DNA of 64,000 nt from Otis tarda (taxonomy: Eukaryota > Chordata > Aves > Otidiformes > Otididae): the NCBI GenBank assembly GCA_026413225.1, contig CM048552.1, positions 194,507,553 to 194,571,552 on the forward strand. The letters run 5' to 3'. A model generated the notes under the pieces. That model made no database searches. It had not been told where the DNA came from and was given only the letters and a program-made list of their open reading frames with translations. Below are positions 49,165 to 62,800 of this stretch, one piece after another. Positions within the stretch are counted from its first letter, which is position 1. Every line of letters starts with the position of its first letter. The position numbers and the translations under genes were made by a program.

Positions 49165-50866
49165 CTAATACTTGTTGAAGATGGTTACCTGATTAACAGG
49201 AATGAAGAAAAAGCAGATGTGTTCAATGTTTTGGTTTTTTTTTAATCAGTCTTTAACAATACAGATACAAGCGTGGGAACAGTGACTACCCATTTGTGGA
49301 CACTGACATCGTAACGGACTTGCTGTATCAGCTGAATGTTCACAAGCCCATGGGGCCTGATGAGATTCACTCCAGAGTACTGAAGGAGCTAACAGATGTT
49401 ATGGCAGGATCCTCCCCATCACCTACCAAAGGTCTTGGGAGTCTGGGGAGGTCCCTGCTGACTGGAAGCTAGCCAATGTTATTCTAACTTACAGGAAGGG
49501 CATGAGGGAAGACCCAGGGAACTATAGACCTGTTAATCTAACCTCAGTTCCTGGAAAAATTGTGGGGAAGATTATTCTGGGTACTATTGAAAGGCATTTA
49601 AAGAATAAAGCAATCATCAGGCACAGCCAACATGGGTTCACAAAGGGAAAGTCCTGTTTAACTAATGTGATATTCTTTTATAGTAAGGTCACCCAGTTAG
49701 TGGATGAGGGGAAGAGAGTGGATGTAGTTTTTCTGAATTTTGTAAGGCTTTTGATACTGTCCCTCACAGCACCCTTCTGGACAAGTTGTCCAGCCGTGGG
49801 ATGAGCAGGTTCACAGTGTGCTGGGTGAAGAACTGGCTGGAGGGCAGAGCTCAAAGGGTTGCAGTGAACGGGGCTACATCTGGATGGCAACGGGTCACCA
49901 GCAGCGTTGCACAAGGTTCAATTCCAGGGCCAGTCCTGTTCAACATATTTATCAGTGATCTGGATGCAGGAGTTGAATGCACCATTACCAAGTTTTCTGC
50001 TGATACTAAACTGGGAGATGCTGTTGACTCTCTCAAGGGAGAAGAGGCCTTGCAGAGGGATCTAGATGGACTGGCGCACTGAGCAATGATTAATGGGATG
50101 AAATTTAACAAGTCTAAATGCCAGATCCTGCATCTAGGACAGAGTAATGCTGGGCACAAGTATAAATTGGGAGAGGAGTGGCTGGAGAGCAGCCCTGCAG
50201 AAAGGGATCTGGGGGTGCTGGTGGGCAGCAGGCTCAATACAAGTCAGCAGTGCGCCCTGGCAGCCGAGAGGGCAAACTGCATCCTGGGGGGCATCAAACA
50301 CAGCGTAACGAGCCGGTCAAAAGAGGTGATCATCCCGCTGTACTCAGCGTTGGTGCAGCTTCACCTTGAGTACTGTGCGCAGTTCCAGGGTCCACAATTT
50401 AAAAAGAACATTAAGATACTCAAATGCATCCAGAGGAGAGCAACAATGCTGGAGGAAGGGCTGGAAAGAATGTCCTGTGAGAAACAGCTGAGGACTTTGG
50501 GCTTGTCTAGTTTAGAGAAAAGAAGGCTGAGGGGTGATCGCATTGCTCGCTACCAGGAAGTGGAAAGGGAGGTGGTGATCTCTTCTCCCTGGTATCCTGT
50601 GAGAATACACATGGGAATGGTTCAAAACTGCATCAGAGGAGGTTCAGACTTTGTATTAGGAAGCACTTCTTTACCAAGAGGGTGGTCAAACACTGGGACA
50701 GGCTTCCCAGAGAGGTGGTCAATGCCCCAAGCCTGTCAGTGTTTACAAAGCATTTGGACAATGCCCTTAATAACATGCTTTAATTTTTTGTCAGCCTTGA
50801 AGTGGTCAGGCAGTTGGACCAAATAATTATTGCAGGTCTCTTCCAACTGAATAGTCTATTCTTATA
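49165..50866 (+). mobile_element. CR1 LINE, 5'-truncated, decayed reverse-transcriptase ORF
   Basis: This 1.7 kb element keeps the CR1 ORF2 C-terminal half in order. KPMGPDEIHSRVLKELTD lies near 49340. REDPGNYRPVNLTSVPGKI lies near 49505, followed by RHSQHGFTKGKSCLTN. WVKNWLEGRAQRVAVNG lies near 49825, and KSKCQILHLGQ after 50110. A frameshift lies near 49735 (LNF then VRLLIL), where the plus-one frame gives the expected continuation, and an in-frame TGA is at 50080. The catalytic motif normally FADD reads FSAD at 49993-50004, so it could not be active. The 3' end has the GGTCTCTTCCAACTGAATAG tail without clear octamers. It is non-functional and antisense to WASF3. Confidence 0.97.
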
Positions 50867-50917
50867 AACAGTTCTTTCTCATATGCACATACTATAGGTA
50901 TGCATGTAGAGATATGT

Positions 50918-50943
50918 GTGTGTGTATATATATATATATATAA
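50918..50943. repeat. (TG)n(TA)n microsatellite
   Basis: GTGTGTGTGT passes into TATATATATATATATA about 50 bp past the CR1 3' end. The flanks contain further AGATAT and TATCTA words. Confidence 0.88.
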
Positions 50944-53323
50944 TTGCAGTTCTGTCTATAAAGCCTTTCATATCTACAGGTATATCTAGAGATATATTTG
51001 TAGATACACATCTCTCAATACAAAAAACCTTTGTAAAAGTTCAGTAGGACACAGATTGGAAGATATTTGTGAAAAGTGTGCTTTTTCCCCAATTCAAAAG
51101 TCTCAAAAAGCATTTAAATTGTTTTTAGACAGATGTAGGTATCAAAGATTAATCTTTAAAGAGTCATCACTTATAAAATCAAAACTCAATGGAATTAAAC
51201 TGTTAGTGACTCCTTACAGTTGGCCTATGGGATTCAATTAAGAACATTACTATGGAAAGAAATAAGGAAGGTGAGAAGGGAGAGAAAGAATGAAAGCATT
51301 TTTAACAGATGAAACTTATGTATTTAATTATCTCATTTTACACCCTAGCTGGAGAGCTACTCTTGAGAGATTAGCATACTCTAATATTAAACTACATGGT
51401 TCAAGTTTATCCTGATTTCTCAAGGTTCCCCTCCTCCCTTCCTGTTTCTAAAGAGCCAGAGACACATGGTTTTGTTTGTTTCTTTTGGGTCTTTGTTATT
51501 AACATTTTTACTTATAAGCCAGTTAAACTAAAGCAGTTTCACGTAGATCTGTGACCTCAAATCTCATTCAATGTAGAGGAGCTTAGCAGTTTAGGAAGAT
51601 CAAATAAATCACAGAAATCCAGAAGTATTTGAAATAAAGTCCACTTTTTTCTTTCAAAAAGAAGGCTGAAGTGGCTTAAAGCCATTGTGCCTGCTGTTAC
51701 CCGCTTGCTGTTACATGAGATTTTTTTTTTTATGATTTTAAGACTTGTTTTCATAAAGCCGAATTTTAAAACTACTTCTACTTCACACTTTAATATGGGT
51801 AAAGAAGAGAGAAGTATGAAATTCATTATCCTAATCGCATAATCTGTCCAGGTTATCTACTGCTTTACCATCAGGCTCAACACCAAGCAGTTGATACTAA
51901 CTCAAGAGATCAGATTTGCCTGTTCCCACTAAATATTTTCATAAATTCAAGTAAATCCTATTCTTCAGATTACTTCAGTATAATTTTCACAGTTATGTTC
52001 AGTATTTTCTATTGAGGGGCTGTCAGCTGCCACAAATGCAGCATCTTATAGAAGTAATTTCCATGAAAAGATTTCAAAACAATGAAAAAAAAAATCTTGA
52101 TCTGATAATCAAGTCTAGGAAAACCTAAATTTATTAATACATACAGTACTGTATGGATATATATACATCCCAGGTCTCTCTTAACAGTTCATAATAATGT
52201 GACTGCAGGTATGCCATCCTGTTCTCTCTGTCTCTTGCCTATGTCCCTTCCTCAGTCTTCCAACAACCAAAGATATCCATTTCAACATTTTCAAGTCCTG
52301 CTCCCCTTGCCTTCCTCTACCGAAGATTTTTAAAGCTACAAATAATGTAAATTATTTATTATTTCCAAGAATTAATACAGATTTACACATAAATAAATAA
52401 ATACATACAGATGATGCAAGATGTAAAATATCTTGACTTTGGAAAAAGAAAACCCAAACCTTAAACATTTTGGAACAGTGACAACTGGTTGCTGAAAGGC
52501 GTGGGCCACCAAGAAATCCACAGTAGGGTTTTTTTTGTTTTGTTTTTTAATTCAAAGAGCAAAAGCTATTCTCTTTAACACTATGTAGACAAGAATGTAA
52601 GCACACAATGTATCACAAGAAAGGATGCATGCCATGTCCCAAGGCAATACCATGCCTGCATAGGCAGCAGCTGGCAGCTCCAAAGCACCGTGTGGCTTAC
52701 ACTCAGGAACAGAAGCAATGAGGCGTTTTGGTCATTACTGACCACTCTGCTCTGGGAAGGCAAGAAAGAGAGAAGAGACAGCCGAGAATGTGGCACAGGT
52801 TCAAATCCACCTCTTTCCATGTCCATACAGGAAAGCAGAAATCACACAACGCTCTGGGGCTCCAGCTCCACTTCCCAGAGGACAGGGCCAGAGCTGTACA
52901 GCTGTGGCATGCTGCTTCCTCTTTCCCTCTTCATTTAGCGGCTGCTTGGTGCTGGCAAAAGAGCAGTAGAGGAACAAACTATTACCAAAAAGGGAGGTTC
53001 AATTAAAAGTTTGAGACCTGCTGATATTCAGAGTGTTACGCTTACACACGCATGTGCACTGCAGGTGTGTGGAAGCCAGCAAGTAAAGCTACGCCTCTAC
53101 TCGATGCCTTTCCAAATTTTTACTCTTCCACCCCAAGTGATCCTGGTTTCAATGCTCACACAGATTTTCATAGGCGACTTCTGTGATCAAAATGCGGTGA
53201 CGTGGTGTAAGCACCACAGTCATCTGAGCTGACCACTCATGTTATTGCACGTTACAAAACTCTTGGCAAGTTCTGCATCGAGTACAATGAACCAAAGCAG
53301 ATCATCCAAGAAGGCGTGGAACC

Positions 53324-53412
53324 TTGGGTTTTTTTTTTTGCGGGGGGGAAGTTGTTGGGGTTTTTGGGTGTGGATTTTTTGTTGTTTTTGTTGGGTTTTT
53401 TGTTTTCTGTTT
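53324..53412 (+). repeat. T/G-rich low-complexity tract with G runs
   Basis: Poly-T is interrupted by G runs of 7, 4, 3 and 3, a possible quadruplex-forming sequence. The G-rich strand is the WASF3 template strand. Confidence 0.75.
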
Positions 53413-56400
53413 TTAAAAAGTGTCCTTTATGAGGAACCACTTAAAGCGTCAGCTGATCCCACATAATACAATTTTTCTTTTAGCACAGCACAGATGCATA
53501 CTGGCTTTCTGATTTTAACAACTCTTGCCGTGGATTACCATAGGAACCCCCACCCCTTTTTCTTTAATAAGTTACAGCCTCCAATACTTTTAAGAGCCTA
53601 TGTTTTCAACTTACTGGCTGCAGAAATAACAGTATTTTCCATTAACTAGCAACATAAACTGGCATTTCCATAAACTACTCGCAACACATTTCCTGTCTCA
53701 CCGATTTTACTCCTGCCATGCAGGATGTAGGCCTCTTCAGAAACACCAAAAACTTTCAGACAAGGTTTCATCAATGACTTTTTTCCTCCTCTTTTGACAA
53801 ACGTGGAAGATCCAAGCTCAGATCTCAGAACTGCAGACACTCACTAAGTTTTTAATTTTGTTATCCTTGCGTACTAGGGACATTCACACCAATGGAAATG
53901 TAAAATTGCTATGTAAATACGCCTAAGATTCACTAGTCAACTAACTGTATCCTTGATGTCTTTTTTCTTTTTTTTTTTGAAGTCAAGACTTCTAGAAAGT
54001 TATTTTAATCATGTTGCTGGCATACACAGAAGAAAATCAAAGGGAAAAAAAACCTTCCACCTTCATTTTAAAGCATGACAATAGTACACAGATGCTCTGC
54101 CTTTAAGAACGGCTTTTGTTGAGGAGTAGCCTGTTAGCAGGTTAACATGTAAATAACTAAATGTTCTGCACCAAAACTACTGCTTTAAAAGGGACTCCTG
54201 CAACTTTAAAGTGGACAACTTAAACTATTATTAGGACAAGCCCATGTTCAAGTGCTTAAAAAATAATCATCAGGACCAAGCAGGCTGTCCAAGATGGCAT
54301 TTTCACAATAAAAAGTCAAAGTCAATATTCACACAATTACCTTTGCCCTCATGCAGCCCACTGGAAAACCGAGGATTAAGATTTTACAACTTGGATAAAA
54401 ACAGCTTTCTAGAGATAATCTTACTGCTATGAAAATAGTTTCGTCCTCCCCTAAACAAAGAAAAAAAATAAAAAAAATCAAAAGTAGATGAAGAAGTCTA
54501 ACCACACACCAGCGCCACTCCTCCACTGCTACTGTTCTGTTGCATTTTTCAGGCAAACAGATGATTAGTTTTGTGCATTAGTTTGGAATGTACAGTTAAG
54601 TGGAATTCAGAACCCCTTCTTCCCCAGACTCCTTGCATCTGATCACTTACAGGTCAGTTGCTCTTTTTCTACTACTATTCAAGTAGTTAACAACTAGTAA
54701 TGGACAGTATCATTTGAGTAATAACAAAAAGTACAATTTTGCATAAAATTTTGGACAACAGGTCAATGGGATTTCAGGTATCTGCAGAACTCTCCTCTTC
54801 CCCTACCAGCTTCTTGCTCTTTGAAAAATGAACTTGCCCAAAGGAGAATTAGGATTTCTTATTGGGAAACTTGAACCCAAACCAGACTATTACACAGAGT
54901 GACACTGGAGTAGCAATGGGAATGCACACAATACCTATTCCCACAAATATAAGACCTCTCCTCTCTAGCACAACCCTCCCTTCTCTCTAGAGGGATTATG
55001 GCACTTCTTTTTTTTAAAGCAAGCTGGGTAAACTAAGATACAGCTAACTAGACCTAAACTAAGACTAAACTTCCCAAGTCCTTGTACAGTTACAATATAG
55101 CTGATAAATACTTCTCTACTACATTCTAGTTTTTATTAAACAGTAAACAGATTTATGAGAGAAAAGTTTAACGTTGAATCTTGTACCAGATACACATAAA
55201 AACCAAAATAAAAGGGATTAGCCTGAATTCAAACAGAAGTACATAAGAACACTCAAGAGGCAAGTTTTCAGATTTCATGCCCCTTTGCAACTTACGTTCT
55301 TCGCCATCTCTTTCTGCAGAACAGAGGAATGCTGATTTAATGGCTGAAAGTGATACTCTGCTATCACAACAGTAAATAATTTTCACCCCCAAGCACAACC
55401 TGCTCTAAAGCAATTTAGCTGTGCACTAGGAACAAAAGGTCTTAAAAATAAATAAAGAGTAGGTGAAAAATATTACTAGATCAGCTGAATAATTTATAAA
55501 GCCTCTTTCTGGCTAACAAGAAGTTTACCAGGCAGAGACTACTCATTAACAAGGAAGAGACCTTCACTTTCTCCTTTAGAAGCCTTTAGAGCATCAGTAT
55601 CTGTTCCTGGATAAAACTGCTGTAAATTCACATCTTACACAAAACAGTTAACAACTAAGATTCTTTGTTTGAGGGGGAAGGGGAGGACAGGGTACCTGCA
55701 GCTATCGCATCCTTACAGGTCAGCTGTTCCGTCAGTCACGTTCTTTTCTGTCCAGAATAACCAAAAGTTGTTTCAAGTCTACAGAAAAACATAATACTCA
55801 AAGCTTCCCACTTTGGCGAAGTTTATTCTTCTTTTAACACCCAATAAGAATTTGATTTACATCAGCAAGTCCTGGATGCTTTGAACCAGGAAGGAGGATC
55901 AACACTTCATTATACACCTGCAGAAATTCAGCAAAAAAAAGCATGGAAGGCATATTTTATAGAACACTAATAATAGCATGCAAATTAACTAATCCACAGT
56001 GGAATTTAATTCTTTCTACAGTCTTATCTTTCCTATAGTTAAATTTATTTTAGTATTTTCTTCAAAGTGGATTTAGAAGACTCAAAAATACACTTCTGAC
56101 AAAAGAACACTTGTCCTTCAAGCTTTCTATTTTAGACAAGCTTTTATGCCAAGGTTTCCTCCTATGTTAGTTCTAAAATATCAGGTTGAACATCTTAGAG
56201 AATATAACTTACAATAACCCTCAGAATAAATTCACTGGTTTTATTCATCTATATGCAACACCTAAACTTCTCACCCTCCCAGTTAAATCTCCCTAATGTT
56301 TCCCACCCAGTGCTAAAGCACGTGACTTTTCTCCATTCTTATCCTATCCCTGTAACGGAATGAACCTAGACGAACTTCTTTGGGTATCTGAGACTGTTCT

Positions 56401-59400
56401 ATGCTGTACTTACCATTCTGTAATGAGGCATAAAGAAAGTTATCTTTGACCAACAAATCAAAGCTGTTCACCGTTTAGAATGTCATCACTTAGGTTCACA
56501 AAACTTACTTCACAATGCTTTCTAATGCTTCATATTCTAAGGCACTAACAGCCATAATTCTATCAAGATGAACAAGAGTGGCGATACTCAAGCTACAGAT
56601 GTATAGCCATGGGTCTTACAGTTAACATCGCAGTTACCAAAATGAAGTCTTATTTATTCACATCTGAACCTCAACATTTAAGTTTAACTTCGAAAAACTT
56701 CAGAAAATTATTACAGGCTGCTTGTGTGCTTCTCTGGAGCTCAGTAACTTGGCTGAGGAAAACTCTTGCCAAGCTATGATTAGCATTTAGCAGCTTAAGG
56801 GCTAACTGTGCTTGTTGCTTCAACCTTGACAACCAACTGTAAGGACACACCATTAAATTTAAGCTTCCAAAAGCTTTTAACATTTGATTATGCTGAAAAT
56901 ACAGTTTTACTACATGTTTTGAAAATAAAATCACTTTTTCCTCTTTTAGAAATCCATGATGATGCCAGACATATGCTTGTTTTCCAAACAACAACTGTTT
57001 AAATGAAAGAATACTCTTTCTGATGTTCCTGCCAAAAATAACATTCTGTGGTTTAAAGAAATCTGATAGTCAGCAGTTCACTCAGCTGAGGGAAGAAGGG
57101 TTTACATTTGGCAAGGGTTTACATTTCATGTCTTGCATCTACTTCCCTCCATTTTAAGTTTCTTCAGGGATGAATGTGGCAGTGGGGAGGGTTTCTGTTG
57201 TGGTTTGTTTTTTCCTTATGTCTCCAAGCATCTCACTCTCTAAAAAAAAGGGAGGCATCTGTGGGTTTTACCAGAAATGACACGAAGCAGAAATTCATTA
57301 CAATGCATTTCCTTCTTACAGGCAGTACTAGGATACAAAAGAGATTGAAAGGGAAGTAAAAGACAACTTCAGAAGAAACGCATAGGAGAGAGTTTGCAGC
57401 AGGAGGAAGTGAAACAGAAAATCCAAATGAGGAAGTAGCACACAAAAAACATTAACAGTTTCAGCTTAAAATGTAGGACAGGGAGAAAAGGAGACGGATT
57501 TGGGGTTTCAGCTGCTGTTGTCACAGGCAGCAAAAATACTACCTGCCCGATAAGGTGGTTATTTCTCTGCTTCCTCAATAGTCTGAGATTAAGAGATAGA
57601 ACTGGTAATAGAAACATGCACATTGGACTACATACTGCATACGACTGCTATTTCTGTACACTTCAGAAAGTCAAAATTTTATGACAAGGGTTCAATCTGC
57701 TACAGTATTTAACTTTGTCCTTCATTCATTTTACTAGACATCAATTAATAACTCGCAGAAATAGTAACTGGACCAATTTAGTAAGTGATGTAAAATATTT
57801 AGTCAACTTGAAGCATCTAAGACAACGTAAGTTTCGAATTTTCCCCGATCATGCAATTTTAGTTACTACTTCCCAGCAGTTTTTGCAAATGAGAGTTATA
57901 AATCCCATTGAACACAATCTTGCCATCAGTCTCCAAAACAGAGACATTCCTGAAGGCTGCTAAACCTGCTCCAAAATCAAGCCAGCTAGTCAGAAAACAC
58001 TTCAGCCAGCTGAGTGACCAAGAAGAATACGATCTCCTACATGACAGCAAGCTGCAGATCCATGCAAGAAGCCCCCTGAATTGTTAGTATGGCAATCAGA
58101 ATAATATTACTGCAAAGAATGTACCTTCTTCAATAGCAGATATTTTAGAAAAATTAGGTCAGAATCTCAATGATCTTAGAGTAATATTTCAGGCTAAAAA
58201 AAAAAATCCTTAAGGTTAAAAACCCAACTGCTTATTAGTATTAGACAGTCAACATGGAAGCCTTTCCTGTCATTAGCAGTGCAAATCCAGCACAGAAATC
58301 CAGCAACTAGACATGAAGGTCTGTCTTTGCAGCATTATTAGCTTGAGCTATAACTACCTGTTACTCCTAATATTATCTACACGCTTGTGCAGAATTACCC
58401 ACGCTGAATCAAAGGATGCTTGGAATTTCAAGAGAATCTTACAAGAGCATGAGCAGTGTTTGATGAGAGAGGCAAATGTTACAATAGCTACACTTCATTT
58501 AAGGGATGGAAAACTGTACCTCAGAGCATTCTCAGACACTCCTCTTGAAGGCATTTGTACCTCATCACTTCAACATTCAGATATTTCACGCTTGCCATGC
58601 ACAAGTGCTACCACTTTTTACTTGCTATAAATATAAAGCAATTGCTACAGTGAAGATGTACAAGACCTGTAGGATTTGAAAAGTTGAGAGCTTTTAGAGG
58701 AGAAAACTTACTGAGACAAAGGAGGCAGAATCCCTTCCAGCTAGAAAAAACACAAAGCTGCTGAAATCCTAGGTCCTGGTTCTTTCTGCAAAAAGGAGGG
58801 TGGATAGAAAGCATGTGGCTTGCACATCTGCTTGTCTAGCATAGCCTGGCAAATACTCTCCTTCTACTACACAGTCAGATAACCTGAAACTGTAACCAAA
58901 CTACTTGTATAATTGTACCAACACATCTTCTTCAAATTTGACTTAGAGTTAACTGCAGCCCCGCTCCAGCTGCTGAGCCGGCATGCAGACGTTAAAAGGA
59001 ACTTCAAATTGTGTGGAAAAAAAAAAAAAACAGTAATACACGTACGAGAGTGTCTTCAAATTCAGCATAAAATCAAACATAGGCTTCATTTGAAGTGGTG
59101 TGGTATGTCCTCCCTGTTTGCAGCTGTTTAAGCATTCAAAGCAGCAGCAGCCAAGCTTTAAAAACAGCACTTTCCCAGGAAATAACCCTACAATAAACCT
59201 GTGCTGATATGAGTTCCAGAAAAATTCAATGTTCTATATAAAACTCAGCAGCAAGCTCTAACTGCTGTAGAACAACTAAAAAAACCACATGTTCACTAAA
59301 GCCCTCCTCCCAATTCAGAAGTTCAAACTCTCCATTTCTTCATTCACATGTAATGAGGCAGAAAAACTTCTCAAATAAGCATTTTCAAAGGCTGTTTGAA

Positions 59401-60408
59401 GTTTCAAAATAAAACAAGCTTCCCAGGCCTCGTCTTGTAGCACACTAGTCCCCACAGCTGCCCGTTGCTCTGTCAGGACAAAATGAAGCCCACGGCAGAT
59501 GAATGGTTTTCCTCGACATCATGGAATACTGACCTCTTCCACTACAGGATTTCAAAACAAACATCAAGATATTAATTCCAACATTCACTGGCACACTGTT
59601 GAGATGTTCTGATATATTATGCCTGTCACCCATTACACATACAAGCTCTCCAAGTGTTACTTGCTATGAGCAAAGTGGTTGCCACTATGAAGGTGCACAA
59701 GAAACCTGGGATCCATCAACTGAAAAACTAAGGTATTTGGCTATGAGGAAAGTATGTGTTCTAACGCCATTTAATTTTCCAAGTCACAAGAATGCAGAAG
59801 AGAATCTTTTTACACCTTCACCAGTCTTTTTTTATGAAGTAAGTTACAGATCCAAGGGTTATATACTGCTCACTTGCTCTAACAGGCCTCTCCACTAAGA
59901 TAGACAACAGTGACCCAGCCACCACTGTCCTTACCTTACAGGACATCAGAAGTGGAAAACAGAAAATATGGGTTAGCCCTTCCAGCCTTCAAAGGAAGGC
60001 ACTGCAACAAGAACAGCAGTGCTATGCTGCAGGAAAAAGCTACTAGAGGGAGAGGAGAAGGCAACAGCTGCATACATCAGCTATGACTGCACACATTACC
60101 TGTAAACCCTCAAATAAGGGAATACTCCAACTCAGCTGGCTATTACAGCCATCAACACTGAACAAACTTCACCCGTAGATTCAATCTGAACCCCAGCCCC
60201 TACTAACAGCCCTGTAAATGGTATCTCGTTCTGTAGCAGGTGACAAGCAGGCAACTGGTTAACCAGTTCATGGAAGAATGTTCTGATGGCTACATTTTAT
60301 ATAAATGCTTTTCAATCATCACTGACGAGGTGCTTTGTTCACTTTCTGTTTCTATGAATATATCAACAATAAAAGGAAATATTTTTGCACATGCTATGTT
60401 CTAAACAG

Positions 60409-60731
60409 TCACAGAATCATAGAATCTTTAAGGTTGGAAAAGACCTCCAAGATCATCAAGTCCAACTGTCAACCTAACACCACCATGTCCACTAAACCAC
60501 CTCCTGAAATGCCACATCTACATTTTCTTGAATGCCTCCAGGGATGGTGACTCCACCACTTCCCTGGGCAGCCTGTTCCAGTGCTTGGCCACTCTTTCAG
60601 TAAAGAAGTGTTTCCTAATATCCAATCTAAACCTCCCCTGCTGCAACTTGAGGCTATTTCCTCTCATCCTATCACTAGTTACTTGGGAGAAGACACCAAC
60701 ACCCATCTCCCTACAACCTCCTTTCAGGTAG
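60409..60731 (-). mobile_element. CR1 LINE 3' end fragment with intact terminus
   Basis: The plus strand begins ACAGAATCATAGAATC, the reversed CR1 terminal octamers, then AAGGTTGGAAAAGACCTCC and AAGATCATCAAGTCCAAC. Downstream are CTCCACCACTTCCCTGGGC and AAGTGTTTCCTAATATCC. The 3' terminus is preserved and the element is cut off at its 5' side near 60731. It is in the same sense as WASF3. Confidence 0.96.
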
Positions 60732-61049
60732 TTTAAGCTAATTCACCCTGCCAAGAAGCTGATCTTAGGATGCGCCAGAGCATATTCTCACCTGGCAGAC
60801 AAGGAAACCGAAACAGACCGAAAGAGGAAGATTTGTCTTTAAGAGCACAGCTCCCAGGACAGCAGGGCTTTTCCTCAGCTCTATAGCAGCAATAAAAAGG
60901 AATTACAGAAACTACATTACTAAAATTATCTTAGGCGCATGCATATTCATGCAAGAATTAGGAAAATATTAAAACCAGAGTGCTAGTATCAGTGCTGTCT
61001 CACCTAAAAGATTTGCCTACCAGGAGGGACAGACTGTTGGTGTAACTCT

Positions 61050-61270
61050 CTCTCTCAAGCAGCCGAGCACGGGGGCTGAAGGGCACCGCAGCGGCAGTGA
61101 GGAGGTCCTGGCACGAGCGGCAGGGCAGAGGAGCCCCTTTCCCACAGCCTGGGAGGGCTGTGCGGGACAAGCTGCGGTGCCACCTCTGTTTTTGTCCTGG
61201 TTTTCTCTTCGTTCCCCATTCTAGCAGGTCTCCTCTTCCCTGTTTCTACTTCCTCTCCGCCACCTGCTAG
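61050..61270. other. Local GC/CpG-enriched block
   Basis: Around 220 bp contain about ten CpG dinucleotides (for example CGAGCGGC and CCGCAGCGGC) in an otherwise CpG-poor 41 kb interval. It is too small and weak to call a CpG island or promoter. No exon was recognised. Confidence 0.5.
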
Positions 61271-62380
61271 CATAGTTCAAGAATTAGCAGGAGATGCTTT
61301 TTGGCCTCCTTGACATTACATTTAATTAGCAGGCACTCTCCTTTGCTCTGCTTTTGCTCTCCTGCCTGGCAGAGTAATTTGCATTTCACAGGCAATTCTT
61401 GGGCCTTGTTGAGCATCTTCTACCTGAAGTGTGCAGCGCAGAGAATCACGCTGAACGCCTTGGCAGCGGCAGCTGTGGCACAGCCAGAGCCAACAGCTGA
61501 AGGAACATCTGGAGAATCTACAGGATGGTTAAAACTTAACAAAAAAGGAAAAATACAGAACATGCAGTAGGCCTGGTCAGTGCAGACACAGAGAGCATCA
61601 CGACTATGCGGCACACGGAGAGCAAACCAAAGCCCTGAAGCCCTCTCCAACATAAAGCAGTAAGAATTTTACGGCAGTTGTGCCATCTCCACCCTTTTTT
61701 CACAGTTACGTCTGTGCCTGAAGCCCCACATGACAGAGAACGTGGTTCTCAAATCCCCACCTCCCCTTTGAGTGGCGCAGCAGCGTGGCAGAGGTTTGGT
61801 TTCCAAGCTCCTTTGTTGTCAGACTTTTCCCATGCTGCTTCTCAGAGTGACAGCTCCTACCAGATGCTGTGCTGAGTCACTTTTTTGGCTTTGGTGAGTA
61901 TTTTTATCCTAATGCCAAAACAAATCATCTGCTTTCAGAGACCTGATAGCTTTGCAATGCCATGCCCCTTACCAGCAAGTCAATAACACAGCAACTGTTA
62001 GGTCCTCAGATGAAGGTGATAACAAACACTTTCATAATGTATGAAGTAAATCAGATTTTTCAGGAAAGCCGGATACTAAGAGCTTTTCAGATGTTTTTCT
62101 ATAATAGTACAGATTACGTCATACCATTTCAGGTTGCTCTTGACTGCACTTTTGTCCATGCCTGCTTTTCAGCCATGCTTCCATGGCTGAAACTTCCAAC
62201 CTTCAGTTGTTACAAGTGAGATTTCCAACTTGTGATGTACACAAGCTTTTCTTCAGGTCCACTCTGAAATTGATCTTGAATTACTAAAATTACTGGTGGG
62301 CCAGGAAGAATCCGTACATTGCTCTGGATGTCAGTGAAACCCAAGTCCTTTAAGGCCTCCAAAACACCATTACGTTATAC

Positions 62381-62800
62381 CCATGAGGATGTTCGAGTTC
62401 AACTCTTGAGTCCACACACAGCAGCCTAAAGTTAAACCAGATACCCAAGAGCACTGTCCAAATGCTTCTTGAACCCCAGCTAGCTCAGAGTCACAACCAC
62501 TTCCCTGCGGATCTTGCTCCAGCACTTCACCACCTTCTCAGTGAAGAACTTTTTCCTAATAACCAATGCGATCTTCCTCTGATGCAACTTTAAGTCATTC
62601 CCTTGTGTCCTGTCACCAGACACCAAGGAGACAAGATCAGTACCTCCCTTTCCTCCCCTCATCATGAGGAAGCTTAGACAGTAATGAGGTCACCCCTCAG
62701 CCTCCTCTTCTCCAAGCTGAACAAATCTCAGCTGCTCCTCCTAAGCCATGCCCCCTACTCCTTTCACCATTTTTGTTGCCCTCCTTTGGACACACCACCC
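62381..62800 (-). mobile_element. CR1 LINE fragment (3' region)
   Basis: Reversed CR1 landmarks on the plus strand are AAGTTAAACCAGATACCC, AAGAGCACTGTCC, GTGAAGAACTTTTTCC, TTTAAGTCATTCCC, GAGGTCACCCCTCAGCC and GTTGCCCTCCTTTGGACAC. It extends further 5' than the 38.1 kb copy, and the terminal octamers are lost. The 5' boundary near 62800 is approximate. Confidence 0.93.

Noticed and set aside
52600-53260. Moderately GC-rich interval with several open frames on both strands.
   Set aside because: No known protein or repeat recognised, and the frames overlap each other in opposite strands as expected for non-coding DNA of higher GC.
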